Shown here one piece after another: positions 1-13,527 of a stretch of DNA of 64,000 nucleotides. The stretch is from Daphnia carinata (lineage: Eukaryota; Arthropoda; Branchiopoda; Diplostraca; Daphniidae). The stretch is taken from contig NC_081338.1 of NCBI RefSeq assembly GCF_022539665.2, positions 2,720,679 through 2,784,678 of the forward strand, written 5' to 3'. A model generated the notes under the pieces. That model made no database searches. It was given only the letters and a program-made list of their open reading frames with translations, and was not told the origin of the DNA. Each line of letters begins with the position of its first letter. Within the stretch, counting starts at the first letter, position 1. A program made the translations under genes and the position numbers.

Positions 1-3000
1 CAGGGTAAGAAAAGAGAGCGCATGCCCAGTACGTGTGCTAAAGTTTAGCATGGAGTTGGAAGTAAATTACTGTTCGACCTAGCGCGCAGCACACCTCGAT
101 ATACAGCAACGTGAAAAAAGGAGGATAACAGCCATAGGTCTGCCAAAAAAGAACTGGAATTTATTGTACCAACTAGCAGCTAACTAACTTGGTAACTACA
201 CTTCCTTTTTTTTAGCTAAAAATTAAAAGAAAAAGTTTGAGGCAACTTTGTCTGGTGTGGTGGAGATATTGGTGCAGTGTTACAGCAGCATCATCATCAT
301 CCGGAATTCAATTTGAAGTACTGGTCTTCCAAAAGAGAGGGGGGCATGAAAGTCAAGAGATCAGTGGGTAGAATCCTTTGGAATCACGGATTTCATCACA
401 GCATTTCTTTGATGGCGACCAACTTATATAGATGACATTGACTCCGCCCCATTACCGTTAACTTGGCCACCCATTGCTCGTTTTCATGGACCTATATATC
501 TTGCACTTTCGACATTATAGCACCGAGACAACCGGCTATTGAAAGAAATGAAACAAACAAAAAAAGTAAAGGAATGCAGCAGCTTTATAGTATTAAAGAA
601 AGGAATGAACACCCCCCGTCCCATAAGGGCAATAACTCGGATTCTTTATAGTGCCACTTTTGACCAAAGGTTTTTAACTTCTTAGTGACCTGCCTTAACT
701 ATTTCCTGAATTGTTTTATACATCCTCAGCTACAAAGACTAAGAGGAAGAAACGTTATTTTGCATTTAAATATCATATAATTGCTTAAACAATTAAAACA
801 CCTGTCAGTTTCGATCGAAATCACAAGAGATGCTCACGAGTCTTTTGATATGAGAAAAGAAAAAAGGTTGGTTCCCTATTCAATCTTGCCTATACATAGG
901 TAGAGCCGTGATATGCAAAGTCAAGGATAGATCAATCCACATCTGGGTCCTCTCATGTTAATGAGTTGACGTTTAACGAGCGCCCAACTCGGCTGTTGGA
1001 GCTGATGACAAGATTGAACGAGTTTCTTTAATGACTGACAGCGTCGATGATCTGATGGGCTTAGCTTCTTAAATTGCATATCCCTTCGTTATGAATTTAA
1101 GTTGCTATAGTCTATAAAGTCTAAACGATTCTTCTTCTTTAATTCAGCCGTATATTCGACAATGACGTGAATTTTAAAGTGCGTTGCGTATTCTGGAAAA
1201 GAACATAAGTCAATTACCCAAGTTTGACGTAAAAAAGAAATAGATGAGATTGAACGCAAAAAACATCGTGGTCATTGACGATTTTTATTTGTTTGTAGAC
1301 TAGAGCCGTGAAAAATTTTGGTGCGAGCGATAAATTTTGTCAGGATTCAGAGGACGTCTACTTATAGCCGACGCTTCTAAACTTCAATACGGAGAGCGTA
1401 GTACAGCAAAGAAGAACATATACACACTTTGGTAGCTTCCCTTATGACTTGTTTTCCTTGTATACACATCACCATTCTTTTATGGAGTGGGTCTACATTT
1501 CTCGTAACCTTTTCGACGAGTTCAAATAAATAATAGCATCAATTGCTATACATACATGAGAAACCCAGTCCACACCAAACAGAAAAACAATACCATATCA
1601 AATCGGCTGGAAGAAAAAAAAAAATTGGCTCCAAGCCATTGAGTTCTTTTGGCTTTTCAGTAAGTTCTATATACTGTAGGCCTATGGAACGTGTATAGTC
1701 AGGTTTTGTTCGCCATTGAGCGTGAAACCCATGCTGGAAGAGGCAATCAAATGTATGCACAGGGAAGCTCGCGCCGTTGGATTAGTATTGTATGTACATT
1801 CATATCTGTATAGCGTATAGATGACGTATACCTTATCTGCGTAGTAGGAAAGGGGTTGCAATACGGAGGCTACAGTGACATGCCAATTTCTATTGTTGTA
1901 CTGTATTCGGAGTCGAGGAGCTTTCATTGTTTCCGAGTTCCGCCATATAGTTTCCACGTTGCAACCATCTCTCAGAGAATAAAAGGGGGCAAGAAAAGGA
2001 AATAGGAGACAACAAATGACAGGGGCTGAATAAGAAAGTAAAAATGGGAAGGATTGGGAAGCGAAGAAAACAACAATCCAAAGTGGTGGAGGGGATGATC
2101 ATCTATATCTACCATACAGAACAGCTCTATAGGATAAGATGACAGTTGGCATTGACAGATGGACGATATTACATCAACATGGATGAGTGGAGCCCGGCAA
2201 AAAAAAAAACGTAAACAAAAAGCCAAAAATAAAAGATTGGGCCGTACATCATCCGAAGAGAGCAGTCAAATGATATCAAAAGGATTTATCTGTACGAAAA
2301 AGTTAATGCTTTCGTACAGTTTTATTTGCCTGTCTGGTTTTTGTGTTTTCCCCCTCTGTTGTTGTTGTTTTTTTCTTAGAAATGTTTAAATGTGTTTGCA
2401 TTCTTTTACCGTGTGAATAATATGTAACCACTAACGAGGTTGCGGAGAACAAGACAAAAACAAGCCGATCCATCACTGTTGGATAATGTGGTGCTGTCAA
2501 TTAGTGCGAGTGACATGTTGTCCTCCTACAAGTCACGGCGGTCCTATACATATTTTTTTTCTTTCCACCATATATTATTGGCCGCACAAGGAATGATCGT
2601 TAATCCATAATGCAAAATAATCGTCGACGCATCGTACGACGCAAAGATGCGTGTGGGTGTGTCTTTGCGTTGTGGAAGACACACATGAGTCGTGACTAGA
2701 CGACATACTTTCAGAAAAAAAAACCTTGTAGACGGTTTAATATGGACTCGTTTTGAATTTCAATTGTTCGTTTACTGAAGACGAATTTGAATATATTGTA
2801 GTATTCGAATCGTGTAGTTGTTGCGACTTTTCCCCAGTTGTTTTTTTATTGGTTCTGGTTGGAAGCGCATTGGGAAAACTCTTAACGAGAAAACAACGAC
2901 GAGTGCCTAAAACTGTCGCATCCAAAGTTACATGGTCATGTTTTTGTGTTGTCGTTCAACTTTCAAATGTTCTTTTAGCGTGTCATCCAATCGACACGAT

Positions 3001-6000
3001 AATCACACTGCGGGCAATGACGTAGAAAATGAAAAATGTCGCTCTATACAGTACTTTTATATGGCCGACAAAACATTAGGAATGAGTCCTCTCTGTATAT
3101 ATATATACGTACATGTGCTGATTGAGAGGTGAGTGAAGAACACAAAATCGATTGAAAACTCGACCCTCCGTCTTTTCTTTATCCTGATCTTTCATCTTAA
3201 CCAGGGCGCACGCGTCTAGCAAGTCCTCTCTTTACACTTCTTTTTATTCAGACAAAATCGTGTGATTGTCTATTGAATAATTCAAAAAGAGATCAAGGCT
3301 AGTTGTTGAATTCCTAGAAAGAAAAAAAAAGAATGAGAACTGCTTTTATTTTCTTTTTCTAATACAACATGTAGACAGTATGTAGAGATACCTACAAGAA
3401 ACATGAACTTTGCATCTGGACCAGATTAGCAGAACATTCGCGTGAACGCCAGCACGTTCTGTGCCTTTTGGATACATTCCGCATATTCTTTCCATTTGAT
3501 CCATTTAGTCGTTGGGCAGAACGTGACACCTTTACTGACAAAAAATAAATACGTGGCTGAATCAAAGAATCGGATGGCAAAGAGAAAAGACCCTCTTCTT
3601 AGAGTACGTGCACGTCCAAAAAAAGTGTCGAAATGAGTTGGATGGGGAGCGTTACGGACGAACGCCATAGCAAACAGAATGCACTGACAGTTTTGGGGGA
3701 CAAGTTCGCAAGACTTTATTATCATAGATTTGTTGAAACATTCACAACCGTGTGAAGGGAAAGAAGAAATCGGCCATCTTTTCGCAAGTCAAAAGAAAAG
3801 TTAAACTTTGCTATGCAAACAAGCCAGTGCAATTTTTATTGCTAGCGAAGGGTCCCTCGCTGTATTTGAGCTGCGTTGTTCATTGGATTTTTCTTTTCAG
3901 AATCGATTCCGGTGCGGATCTTTGTCGGGAGGGTTCGAAAACGAGTTAACTGCAAATGAAGCGGCGGTTTAGACGGTCGGGGAAAAGAGAGAAGAGCTTG
4001 AAGCTGAAGACAAACTCTTTTTGTCGCTTCACCTCGGGGGACAGAAAGGAAATGGGCCAACAAGGACTATGTGTGCAACGCACGATAGCGCAATATATGA
4101 CGTAATTCAATCGTCTAGCTTATACACACCTATATAGATAACGGGTCTTTTATGCACTTTGATTTCCTATCGTTTCGCATTAGCGGTGATACAAATGCAA
4201 ATTGCCAGTTTTCAAAAGGCGAAAAGAGGAAATAACACGAACAAAATAATGTCAAACACCTTCACAAAGACGATGGCATTTTCTCTTACGTTGGTATTAA
4301 TATGCGTAAAAAAAAATACGAAGAGTTCCCTCGTTTTTTTTTCCCCAATCCGGGCCTCCGTCTCATCTGCTTAATGTGATGGAAGCCATTTGATGAGATT
4401 TTTCTAGCTTTTTTTTCTCCTTCATGCTGACTACGATGCGCTTGACGTAGCACAAGAGCAAAACACTCTGTTCCTTTTAGAAGGTTCAAACCGTTTCGTA
4501 TTCGCCAGAGGCCTGCCTTCAATTTTTACTGCATTTCCTTTCTTCATCCTGCATCATTCGATCGATAATCAATTTCTAATTTTCACTTGGCCGCTTTTTT
4601 CCTTCACGGCCGAAAAAACTTTAATATCTTTCGCAAAAAAACAACTGCATTTTCTCTTGGTCCGTTCGCAAGCCCTGCGATATTTTGATCAGAGATGTAC
4701 AGGCCCGCAGCTGGGAAAAACTCATCATCTTTATTACTTTACTTTGCCATCCCGTTGCTATCTTCGTTGTACTCGTGCGGACTCGCTAATAAGTGATAAC
4801 CTATATTCACTTTTGCTTTATGTTGACTATCGTTTTCCCCTTTTTTTTTTTTTTTTACTTCTGGCTATATTGGATGCTGTACATTTTTCAAAATGAAAAT
4901 GTTGCAGTCCGAAAACGCAACGTGTTTGAATTTGCCGCACAAATGGAAAAGCTTCTCCGGTGCGTTACGTCCATTGGCAATTTGATTTTACAAAATACAG
5001 AATGAAAATTCGCTCGAACAACGTTGCTACGAGTGACCTTTCGAATAAACCGATTGCCGTGACATCAAAAAGAATTTTCATCTATTGATGAAGAGGAAAT
5101 CACTGGAGGCAGTTAGAAGAGAAAAATGAGTCCCGCCGGAAATTACCTTAGATCTGTTGGGGACATTTCATTCATCACCCAAACATCGTAAAGGGCTTCA
5201 CTTTTATACATATATATATATATATATCCCTTCGACTCTACACACATGTATAGCTGGAGCTCTACAAAAAAAACTAACTACTAACTTAGCATTCTTTCAT
5301 TTCTCTATAGCTTTTTTTCTTCTCCCCCTTGGATACAGAAAAAGGACGTTCACATTCTTTTTCTACCTCAAGCTTTTAGACAAATTGAAAGCGAGAGTTG
5401 TATACATCTTGCCTCTTTTGCTATCCTTTCTTGTGCAGCTTCATTTCCTCTCTCACAATCGGCCGAGTAGCAAGTTGCCTGTCTTTTTTAGAAAGCCGCG
5501 TTAAATTCCATCCGCTATGCGGATGCTTCTCGAGCAATTGGCCATCAATGCGTTCACGTTACAAGAATAAAGAAGACACACACACTGTTCCCTCTTGCAT
5601 CGAAACAATTTCCGCCTTTACTTATTGATGTACAACAAGTAATAAAAAGATCGTTGGTGTGGCGACGAATCCGGTCTGGTACATTTGGGGGTCTCTCCCT
5701 GGACACTTCCAAGTTTTCTTCTGTTGTGTGCAGACGGAGAGAATCTTGGCATCCAGCGATGAAAAAAAGTGCTTTTTTAAAAAACGTATATTTCTATTCT
5801 TATTTGTAAAAAGTTTATGACCAGTCCCTACAGTCTTGTCGACTGCTTTAGTGGGCGAGGCTACAAGCGAAAAGAACGAAGCTTGCGTGATGATGAATAG
5901 ACTCAAATGGAGGACCTGAAGAAAAAAGAAAAAAAAATGTGCAAGACACAGGCACGGCAACGCGGAGGGGCTTCCGGGAATCCAACACTAGAGAAAACGA

Positions 6001-9000
6001 AGATGAAGAAACAAAAAATGTTGAAGAATACAAGTTGCATCCTTTTTCTTTTTAGCCCTATTGCAGATGTATAGGACGGGTGCTGATGTATATACACAGA
6101 TGAAGATGGAGAGCAATAAAGATATTAGACTATATACGCCCGGAAAACTTTGCTAACAGACAGTGTTATGTTTTGCTGATTATTGTGAAGACAGTGCCTC
6201 TGGGGCAAGTTACGTCAGTCGGCCAGTCCCGCATACGCGGGGGCATTCAGTCCGTATCACAATTCGCTGTACCTCGCCTATTGTGCGATATCCTAGGTGT
6301 GTATATCACTGAACAAAGAACCGACAAAAGGCCCTCGTACCATTCTGGATATACTTTTGATATTATTACTTTCCCTTTCAAGGTTCATCGCGCCCAATTT
6401 CTTCGGCATTTTTCTTTTTAGCATACGAAACATATACTTTCAATGCGGTGTTCGTATACAATGTAGGACAATACAAACGCGGTGAAAAAAAAAATGGAGA
6501 AGATGCAATCGATTCTTAATGGCATCTTTCGTAGGAAGATTCTCGAAGGTTTATTTGACAGCAGATAGGAGAAGAGGTCCGCTTTTACGGTAGCCGTATC
6601 TAGCACGATGCGGGCAATAAAGACATGTTCACTTGTGTATACTAGCAGCCTGTAGGACACAAAAGAGACGAGTCGAAGCGACGAAGTAGCAGAAAGAATA
6701 TAGGCCTACAGAATGCCTCACGTGTCTACAGATCCACTGATAGGGAAAGCGAAAAGAAAAGCTCGAAACGTAGAGCGAGAAAAAGTGCGAGACATATAAA
6801 GGATAGAAATAAAAGACATGTATATCTCTATATAAATAGGTCCGCTTTCATGTCTGGTAAAGAGAGAGAGAGAGAGAGAAAAAATGATGAAAGCAAAAGG
6901 AAAATGAGAATAACACATTCTCTATTCTTTCGTCTACTATAGAAAGAGAATTTAAAAAAAAAAAGAAATAACGAGCGGCTTATAATAAAAGAAGAATAAG
7001 GAAAAGACGAGAAGAAAGGATATCCGCAAGCGGAATGCACACTGTACAAGTCGCCGTGTTTTCGTCAATTCACTATAGGACTGCCATCCGAGGCTGGAAA
7101 TGTCCCCTGCAGCTATTGATTCTGAATATAAAGTAATAATATATAAATACACATACCTATACATAGACGCTCTTTATGTAAGGTAAACGGCCCGCTATTC
7201 TTTAGTTTTCTAACATCTACCCTATTTGATTTGCCATTTTTTTTTTATTAACGAGTTAAATTCTTCTTCAAAGCGAATCACTAAGGTTTCCCAAACAGGA
7301 CCTCAAATGGCCCGTCTTTCGTCCCGCCGGATTATATACCAACGAAAATGCGTCGTGATTGATGATGAAAGCGGAGGATTTCCATAGCGATCATTTCGTG
7401 TTCCGTCTGTATTGTTCTTAAAGATGAACTTTTCGCGCAAACAAATTTCTATCCCTTGCTTTCTTCTCTCATATTCCGGCTATTATTATTCATTATTCGT
7501 CGGCAGCAACGATCGGAGAAATATGAATGAATTTATTGCGACGGCCAACTTCGAACGTGTGAGCAATTCCACCGTCAGTTCAGTGATACAATGAGACCTT
7601 TAATGCGCCAAATCTATTAGAAATTTTTTTTCTTCAAAGCTGCTCTTTCGCAAATGAATTCGGCCATCTCTCAATAAAAGATGATCCGAACTGTCACCAA
7701 ATCCTCGATCCATCAAGATGTCGAGATAGTTTTCTTGTACCATTCGCAGCCTGTCTTCTTAAATGCCAGCGAAGGGCAACAATAGAAGAGTAATGGAATG
7801 AAGAGAGAAAGCTGAATCATGTGATATACAGGAGAAAAAAAAAGAGACACTCTTACTTTTATTCTCTTCCATGGAATAAAGAATAAAAATCATGCTCACA
7901 CCCATAAAAATGCTCTTTCCTCGTCGACATTTTCTCTTTTTTTGGCCTAAAGCCTGTACATGTGGATGCGCTAGCATTGTCTAATGGAAAAAGAATGTCC
8001 TCTCTTTCACACGATTTTCATTGCCCTCCGCACTCTTTCTATAAATACGGTTATACATATATAACAGCACTTGTAACACGCGCCTAATGGCATGTCCAAA
8101 TGACCGGGCCGTAAGGAGCAACACGGAGAGAACAACACCGTCTGGCGCACGTTCATTTGGCCAAACGGTAGGAGCACTTTGAGACTGTTTTTTACGTGTC
8201 TTCAACTGGATGCCTATACAAAGTTGCAGACACATCAATGATGATAAAGAACCCATTGCGCAGAAAAAAAAACGGTAACAAAAGAAGGACGACGATAAAG
8301 GAAGAAAGCGCAGCTTATATTTCCCAACTGACAGCGATGATCGATGAAACAAATGCCTTTGTCGATGGTCAATTCCTAAAGTAAGCTCTGCAACCTTATT
8401 CGAACGAAAACACACACCGAAAACAAAGCTAGAAATCGTTATACGTATAGGTAATTTCAGAACTGGCTCTAATCCAAACCCACTGACTCTCCACGCACCG
8501 ACAATCATTTTTTTTTTTGTTTTGTTTTGCTTTGTTGTTGGAAGTTCCGTGAGAGGTTCGCTATCACCATGAAAACCCAGAAAATAAAGGAAGGCAATTT
8601 GCCGTGCCGACGTGAATAACTGTATGGCAAAAAGAAAGAAACGCATTCATTATCGCGGAAAAAATTAGAGTTTCGTGAATCACCGCCCCACTGTCGCCAG
8701 CCGTCCGCACGCCAATGGCCAGAAAGAAAAATATGGCGACAATGCTCATCACCGTCGCACGCATTGTTTCGCTAAGTGCAACTTAACAAACGGGTTAGAT
8801 AAGAAAGAGGGTGATTTTTTATTCTAAAAATAAGAAATAAATCAGGAAGAAAAGGATTTGTGCGTTTGCATAATAGGTCGACTAGTATTGATGTAAGCGC
8901 CGTCGTTCGTGTTGGGTCTGTCAGTTTCACAAATCAAAGGGGAGGGAAATAAAATAAACAAAAGAACTCGACTCACTCGAGGGATTGAGGGGAGATATTT

Positions 9001-10042
9001 CGCTGACACTATTCTCCGTGACACCAGAAATAAAACCAAGGAAACAAAAAATGGATTTTTCAAAATGCTTAGACAAAAGAAATTTTAAATGGTGAAACTT
9101 GACATTCGGGCAACCCGCAAACGCTGAGCGACAAAACTTGATAGTTGTCGTCTCCCCCTCCATTCTGCCCGTCGGGTCTAGTTGGCTCCTTTCAACTTTT
9201 AGTTTTTTAAAAGACAGTTTCGACGATAGACCATCAAGGGATCGGCGACCAACTTTGATGCGCTTCCAAAACGTCATTGGGCCAAGCCAAAAACCGTTTA
9301 GATTATTCAATGAGCGTGAGGCGAAGGTTTCCGATGAGCCAAGCGGACGGATGAGCTTTCCACGTTCGTCCCTAGCTCCGCAGTTTTCTTACATGTCCCT
9401 TCGTCGACGTTGACAAACACAATTTGGGGCTTCTATTTACTAAAACTTTCCATCTATCCGCCCCGTTTGGGGTGTGCGGGGCTTGATGCTTTGGCACGAA
9501 TGAAATCAAAGTTTGCCAAATGGCTACTCGTGTACGTCTACGTGGGAAACAAAACGAATATTGCATCCGGAGGAATGTCGTCCCCTCTCTCTCTCTGGAG
9601 GAATGGGCATTTTACCAAACTTTTTCATGTCCCCATTTAGAAGCCATTCTGAGAACAGAGCGCATTGTATGAAGTAATGAAAGAAAAAAGGCACAGTTTT
9701 GAACGTACCGATGAGCTACGTTTCCTAACTTGGTAATACAGAGATTGGCAAATGAAATTTTTTTAAAAATAATTTTAAAAATGCTGAAAAGAGAATCGAT
9801 TCATGAATTTGCAATTGAGTAAACCACTAGTGATTCGGCGGTTAAGAAATCACCACTTTGGTACGCCATTTTGGCGCTTCGAAATGTATTCAAAATGACA
9901 TTTCCTTTGATTGAAGCTGCAATGACCTGCGCCTGTGAAACGCCCAATCCAAAAAAAAGATAACCCCAAAAATGTTTAAGCAAAAGGATACCCCGAGGAA
10001 TACCAGGTAGTTCTTTCCATCAAAGCCAATTTCGATTTTTAA
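1..10042. other. Gene-free AT-rich stretch left of the gene island
   Basis: I found no exon chain with family-level similarity or coding-like character here on either strand. Open frames are short, rich in Phe, Lys and Ser, and frequently overlap one another antisense, as expected of AT-rich non-coding DNA. Visible structure is limited to simple repeats: a (TA)n tract near 5206-5227, an (AG)n tract near 6860-6879 and scattered A/T runs of 8-12. It could be intergenic DNA, introns of a gene whose exons lie outside the window, or hold lineage-specific exons I cannot recognise. Confidence 0.6.
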
Positions 10043-10048
10043 TTTATT
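10043..10048 (-). promoter_or_regulatory. Putative poly(A) signal of the fucosyltransferase gene
   Basis: The minus strand reads AATAAA about 117 nt downstream of the fucosyltransferase stop codon. It is the first canonical hexamer in that orientation that I see after the stop. The position is plausible for a short arthropod 3' UTR, but it is a six-base match in AT-rich DNA. Confidence 0.4.
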
Positions 10049-10164
10049 TTAAATGGCGAGTTGAATGGGGAAATATGGTGCTGGGATGGATATTAAAAAT
10101 ATATATAAATTGAAAGGCCATACCAGATTGAAACCCGTTGATATCAAGAAGAAAAGACGTTTGT

Positions 10165-11451
10165 TTAATTCATTCTCGGAATGGGCGTATTTCCCACTGG
10201 TAGGTTGCAGCTCTCAGGATCATCGACCCACCACTTCAGAATGTCTTCATACGTTGTTAACGGTAGTTGTTCGTCGTGAGAAAGTTTGCATAGGTGACAC
10301 CATCCTTGCTTCGTATCCAGATGAACATCAAAATTCGGTTGCCAGTCAAAATAGCGCTCATACAGCGAATCAGTTTCGTTCAGTAATAGAAGGTATTTAG
10401 CAAGCTCTTTGGGCGAATCAAAGTCTTTGACATCAATGAAAGAATGGAACGGTGCGAACTGAGTATAATCCACGCCACCCATGACGATCGGCACCGTGTC
10501 GTAAAGGAAACCGGTGGTCAATTTCTCCGTCACGTAATCCGTGCACAAAGAATTTTCGAATCCGATGTAAAACTTGTAGTCAGTCCGGAGCATTTCACGA
10601 CAATGCTTCCGATCGGTGCACGTCAAATTGCCGCACTTTCCGTAAATGTCTATCGGTACGTACCGGCTCAGTTCCTCAACGTACATTTCACGTTGGCTGG
10701 GCGTTACGCAGTTGGATACGAACCAAGCCAACAATTTCTTCTTGCTGCTGCCGATGGATTTTCTTTCGGTTGGTGTCACGTCACTACGGCGTGGAATCGG
10801 AAACATCGAAGACAACGTGAGCTTCCGTGGAACAATAACACCGTACGAGTCGCGATTAACAATATCCGAATCCAATCGATACGTCATCGTCCAGTTGAAA
10901 AATCCGTATCGAATGCGTTCATTGAGCAACGGTTGCGGGTCGGTGTTGGCTGGCGATTCCATTTCGTAGAACACAAAACGTTGATGGGGGAACCGAGTGT
11001 CAGGTAGATCGGACAGGTTCATGTTTTGGGCAGAGAAGATGACGACATCGCTGCGGTTAAACAGCATCCGGTCGTTAGTGACGGTGCAAGAGTGCGTTGG
11101 ACATTGAGCGTCGATAAACGGTTGATGACCGAAGCCGAACGTGAAATTCTCGATACCGAAAAAATGGTTCCAGTAGAGAATAGTTTTCAACGCTGGAATG
11201 CCCTCGTCCTGAGGGGTTTCTGTATTTGGCAGAACGTTCTGGATTCCAAATTCAACCTAGAAAATAAATGAAAATGACATTTTACATTAGATATAATTGA
11301 TGTTATTGATGTGGTGGACATATGTATGTATAAATCATACTTTATTGGCATCCAGCTGAAGACTGAGGCTGTAGAGGATGAATAGCACGGGGAAGCAGAA
11401 CAAGAAGATAACCAAAACTTTATGTTTCCGGTACTCCAATGCCACAGCCAT
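10165..11451 (-). CDS. Alpha-(1,3)-fucosyltransferase, GT10 family, type II Golgi membrane protein
   Basis: Two exons, 11341-11451 and 10165-11256, joined in phase 0 (donor GTATGAT, acceptor CTAG), encode 400 aa. Exon 1 gives a short cytosolic tail with basic RKHK followed by a hydrophobic signal-anchor at about residues 12-31. This is the usual type II layout of Golgi glycosyltransferases. The luminal part carries GT10 hallmarks: VFYEMESP near 132-139, NWTMTYRLDSD near 158-169 and the donor-site motif FYIGFENSLCTDYVTEKL near 266-283. Several NxS/T sites are present (about 74, 104, 117, 158, 330). Family knowledge: these enzymes transfer fucose from GDP-fucose to GlcNAc in N-glycans or Lewis-type antennae. 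I cannot tell core (FucTA-like) from antennal specificity. The start is the only ATG that supplies the membrane anchor. The antisense frame at 10444-11007 is a shadow of this gene. Confidence 0.93.
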
Positions 11452-12636
11452 TTGACATGAGTTCGATCTTCAGACTTTCAAAGACGATTTTTAGAGAAAA
11501 AATGACTCCTTCCAAAGAAAGGACAGAATTTGAGCGGTCAAGTCTCTAGAGTCACAAGCAGCGTTGTAAAATTGCCGAAAAGAAACTCTTAATGTCGTCC
11601 ATCACATTGCAAAACGAAATATTCTGCTAGTACGCAAACGAAGTTTGAATCCACGAGGAAGAAATTTCGCGAGATTACACATCGTCTTTTGCAGTTTCCA
11701 CACCAAATCGACAATCTGTATCCAATTCAATCAAATATTTCTCTATTGTGCCCATTTCCTAATGCGAAATCGTATCTTTTGGCCATGTTCTAATAATCTA
11801 AGCCGCCCTATAGAACGATGTAATATGCTCAGCCAGTAGATGCTCTTTATTCTGAGGACGGTGATTCCTCGTTTAAAAAAAATCCCGATATCACCTCGAA
11901 AGAGAAGCCTTCGTTTCACACAAGCGTCAACAACGTGTGAGAAACCAAAGGTGTGCAATGAGTGGGACGCCCCTCTCAGAAATAAGAGATAGTGACAAAA
12001 AAAAAGTAATCGACTTTGAAAATTGAAACCGTAAAAATCCCTGCTTTTCACCCACGAGTGTTATGCAAATTTATTGGAAACTTTATAACTACTTACCAAC
12101 GCCTCTCGTTTCTAGCGGGTTTCCGAAATGTTACGAGTTTTTTTTTGGTTCCGACTTAGCTTCAACTGAGGGCTCTGAAAGAGGCTTTCTTTACAGGTCA
12201 ACGAGAGAAGTAAAGGAAAAAGAAATGGACGAATATTTAGAACGGATGAAAATAAAAAAGAAATGGGGTATCTGTTGCCGAACATGCATCATAAAGCTCT
12301 AACTTTTTAGACGGATCTGTTTCTATAATAGCGTATTCTGTTTTTACGATTTCCTAGCACTCTAGTTGCCAGGTTAAATTGATGGGAATGTCTTTCCTGC
12401 CATTGGAAATTTTCCGCATTCATTTAATCTTTAACTACTTTGTTTTTCAGGATTTCATATCTGTCAATTTCTTCGAACTATTACTATGCGCATGGAGCTC
12501 ACTAGATTTTTAGATGAAATAATATCAAATTATAATACTTTGCTCGAATTGCTCAGAATACGCTATCCGACTTTCAAAACCAGGGACCACGGGGAAACCA
12601 TGATTGCTATTTTTAAAAATGTAAACGGTGTACGTA
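11452..12636. other. Spacer between fucosyltransferase start and NOP16 3' end
   Basis: This should hold the fucosyltransferase promoter and 5' UTR (minus strand, upstream of 11451) and the region past the NOP16 poly(A) signal. I see no TATA box at a sensible distance and no conserved coding. Short frames at 11743-12051 and 12063-12302 lack any recognisable domain. Confidence 0.5.
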
Positions 12637-12642
12637 TTTATT
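12637..12642 (-). promoter_or_regulatory. Poly(A) signal of NOP16
   Basis: Minus-strand AATAAA lies about 30 nt after the NOP16 stop codon at 12671-12673, in a TTGAATAAATACG context. This gives a very short 3' UTR. It is the first canonical hexamer downstream of the stop. Confidence 0.6.
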
Positions 12643-12670
12643 CAATACAAAAAGTTTTCACATTCAAACC

Positions 12671-13527
12671 TCATTCTGTGACAGACTCTGTTGAAGATGG
12701 GAGCTTCCCACAAGCTTTCATAAATTTAACCAAATAGGCTGGTCTTTTCTTAAATTGTTTAATTTTCTGTCTTAGCTGGGCTGCAGTTTCTTGGTAGTAA
12801 TTCTTTTTGTCCATGGCCATGGCCTATTTAAGAATGTCATACATTAGACAAATTTGGTTTGTTTCCCCACATTCAGCTAAATGTAAGATTCATACTATCA
12901 GCAACATTTGCTTAAACCATTCTACATGTATAACCATGATATAAAACCAAAACCATAATGGGTGTTGTTCAAAGAAACAATAGGTTATACCCAATTAGTA
13001 ATGCAAGGACATTTGAAAAACTGGGCTAGGAATTACCTCATAGTCCTCTCCATGTTTCTCGAGAAGATATTCAATCCATTTGACTTTTTCTTTTGGCATT
13101 CTCATGGTTCCAGTTCTCGGAGCATTCGACTCTTTTTCAAGTTCTTTAACAACAGTTGTTGGTTCTGGATTTTCAGGACCCTACAATAGGAAATGTAAGC
13201 TTGTATTTAGTAGTGAAAATGTTTATGAAAATCTTACCCTAGGTGTCTTAGTGCTGACGGGTAGTGATTTGTTTGAATCATACACCAGTCCCATAACTTT
13301 TAAATTTTGACTTGCTGATAGATTACTTCTCCAATTATCTTTTATAGCTGAACTAAACCACAAGAAATTTAAAAAGTTAAACTATTAACACTGTCCAGTA
13401 AGTTGAAGTATTAAAGGCATGCTTACCAAGTGATGTTTGGAAGCTTCCTAGCTTTCTTTGCAACCTTTTTTTTGTCGACATGGTACTGAAACTTCTTCCT
13501 CCCTCTTGACTTTTTGTTGCTTACCAT
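12671..13527 (-). CDS. NOP16: Nucleolar protein 16 (NOP16), 60S ribosome biogenesis factor
   Basis: Four exons (13427-13527, 13238-13352, 13037-13180, 12671-12823) with GT/AG junctions and consistent phases encode 170 aa; human NOP16 is about 178 aa. The N terminus is strongly basic (KKSRGRKKFQYHVDKKK), as in the family, where it acts as a nucleolar targeting and RNA-binding tail. The diagnostic C-terminal block is split over the last two exons: KWIEYLLEKHGEDYE ends exon 3 (to residue 120), and AMAMDKKNYYQETAAQLRQK opens exon 4. Family knowledge: NOP16 is a component of pre-60S particles in the nucleolus. Its role here is inferred from that homology. The start ATG at 13527 is the first in the exon. 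Two CACGTG E-boxes lie just upstream. Introns are 74, 57 and 213 bp. Confidence 0.93.

Noticed and set aside
7981-8646. 221-codon minus-strand frame
   Set aside because: No domain, Phe/Ser/Arg-rich composition, overlapped by other frames, no splice context; looks like chance in AT-rich DNA.
8927-9413. Overlapping frames on both strands (127 and 104 codons)
   Set aside because: Opposite-strand frames of similar quality over the same DNA and no recognised family; possibly a degraded fragment but I cannot support it.
10444-11007. 187-codon plus-strand frame
   Set aside because: Exactly antisense to the conserved fucosyltransferase exon, whose GT10 motifs are unambiguous; a shadow frame.
12486-12737. 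83-codon plus-strand frame preceded by an acceptor-like TTTTTCAG
   Set aside because: It runs antisense into the last NOP16 exon and its poly(A) signal; the acceptor frame hits a stop, so it is not a credible exon.
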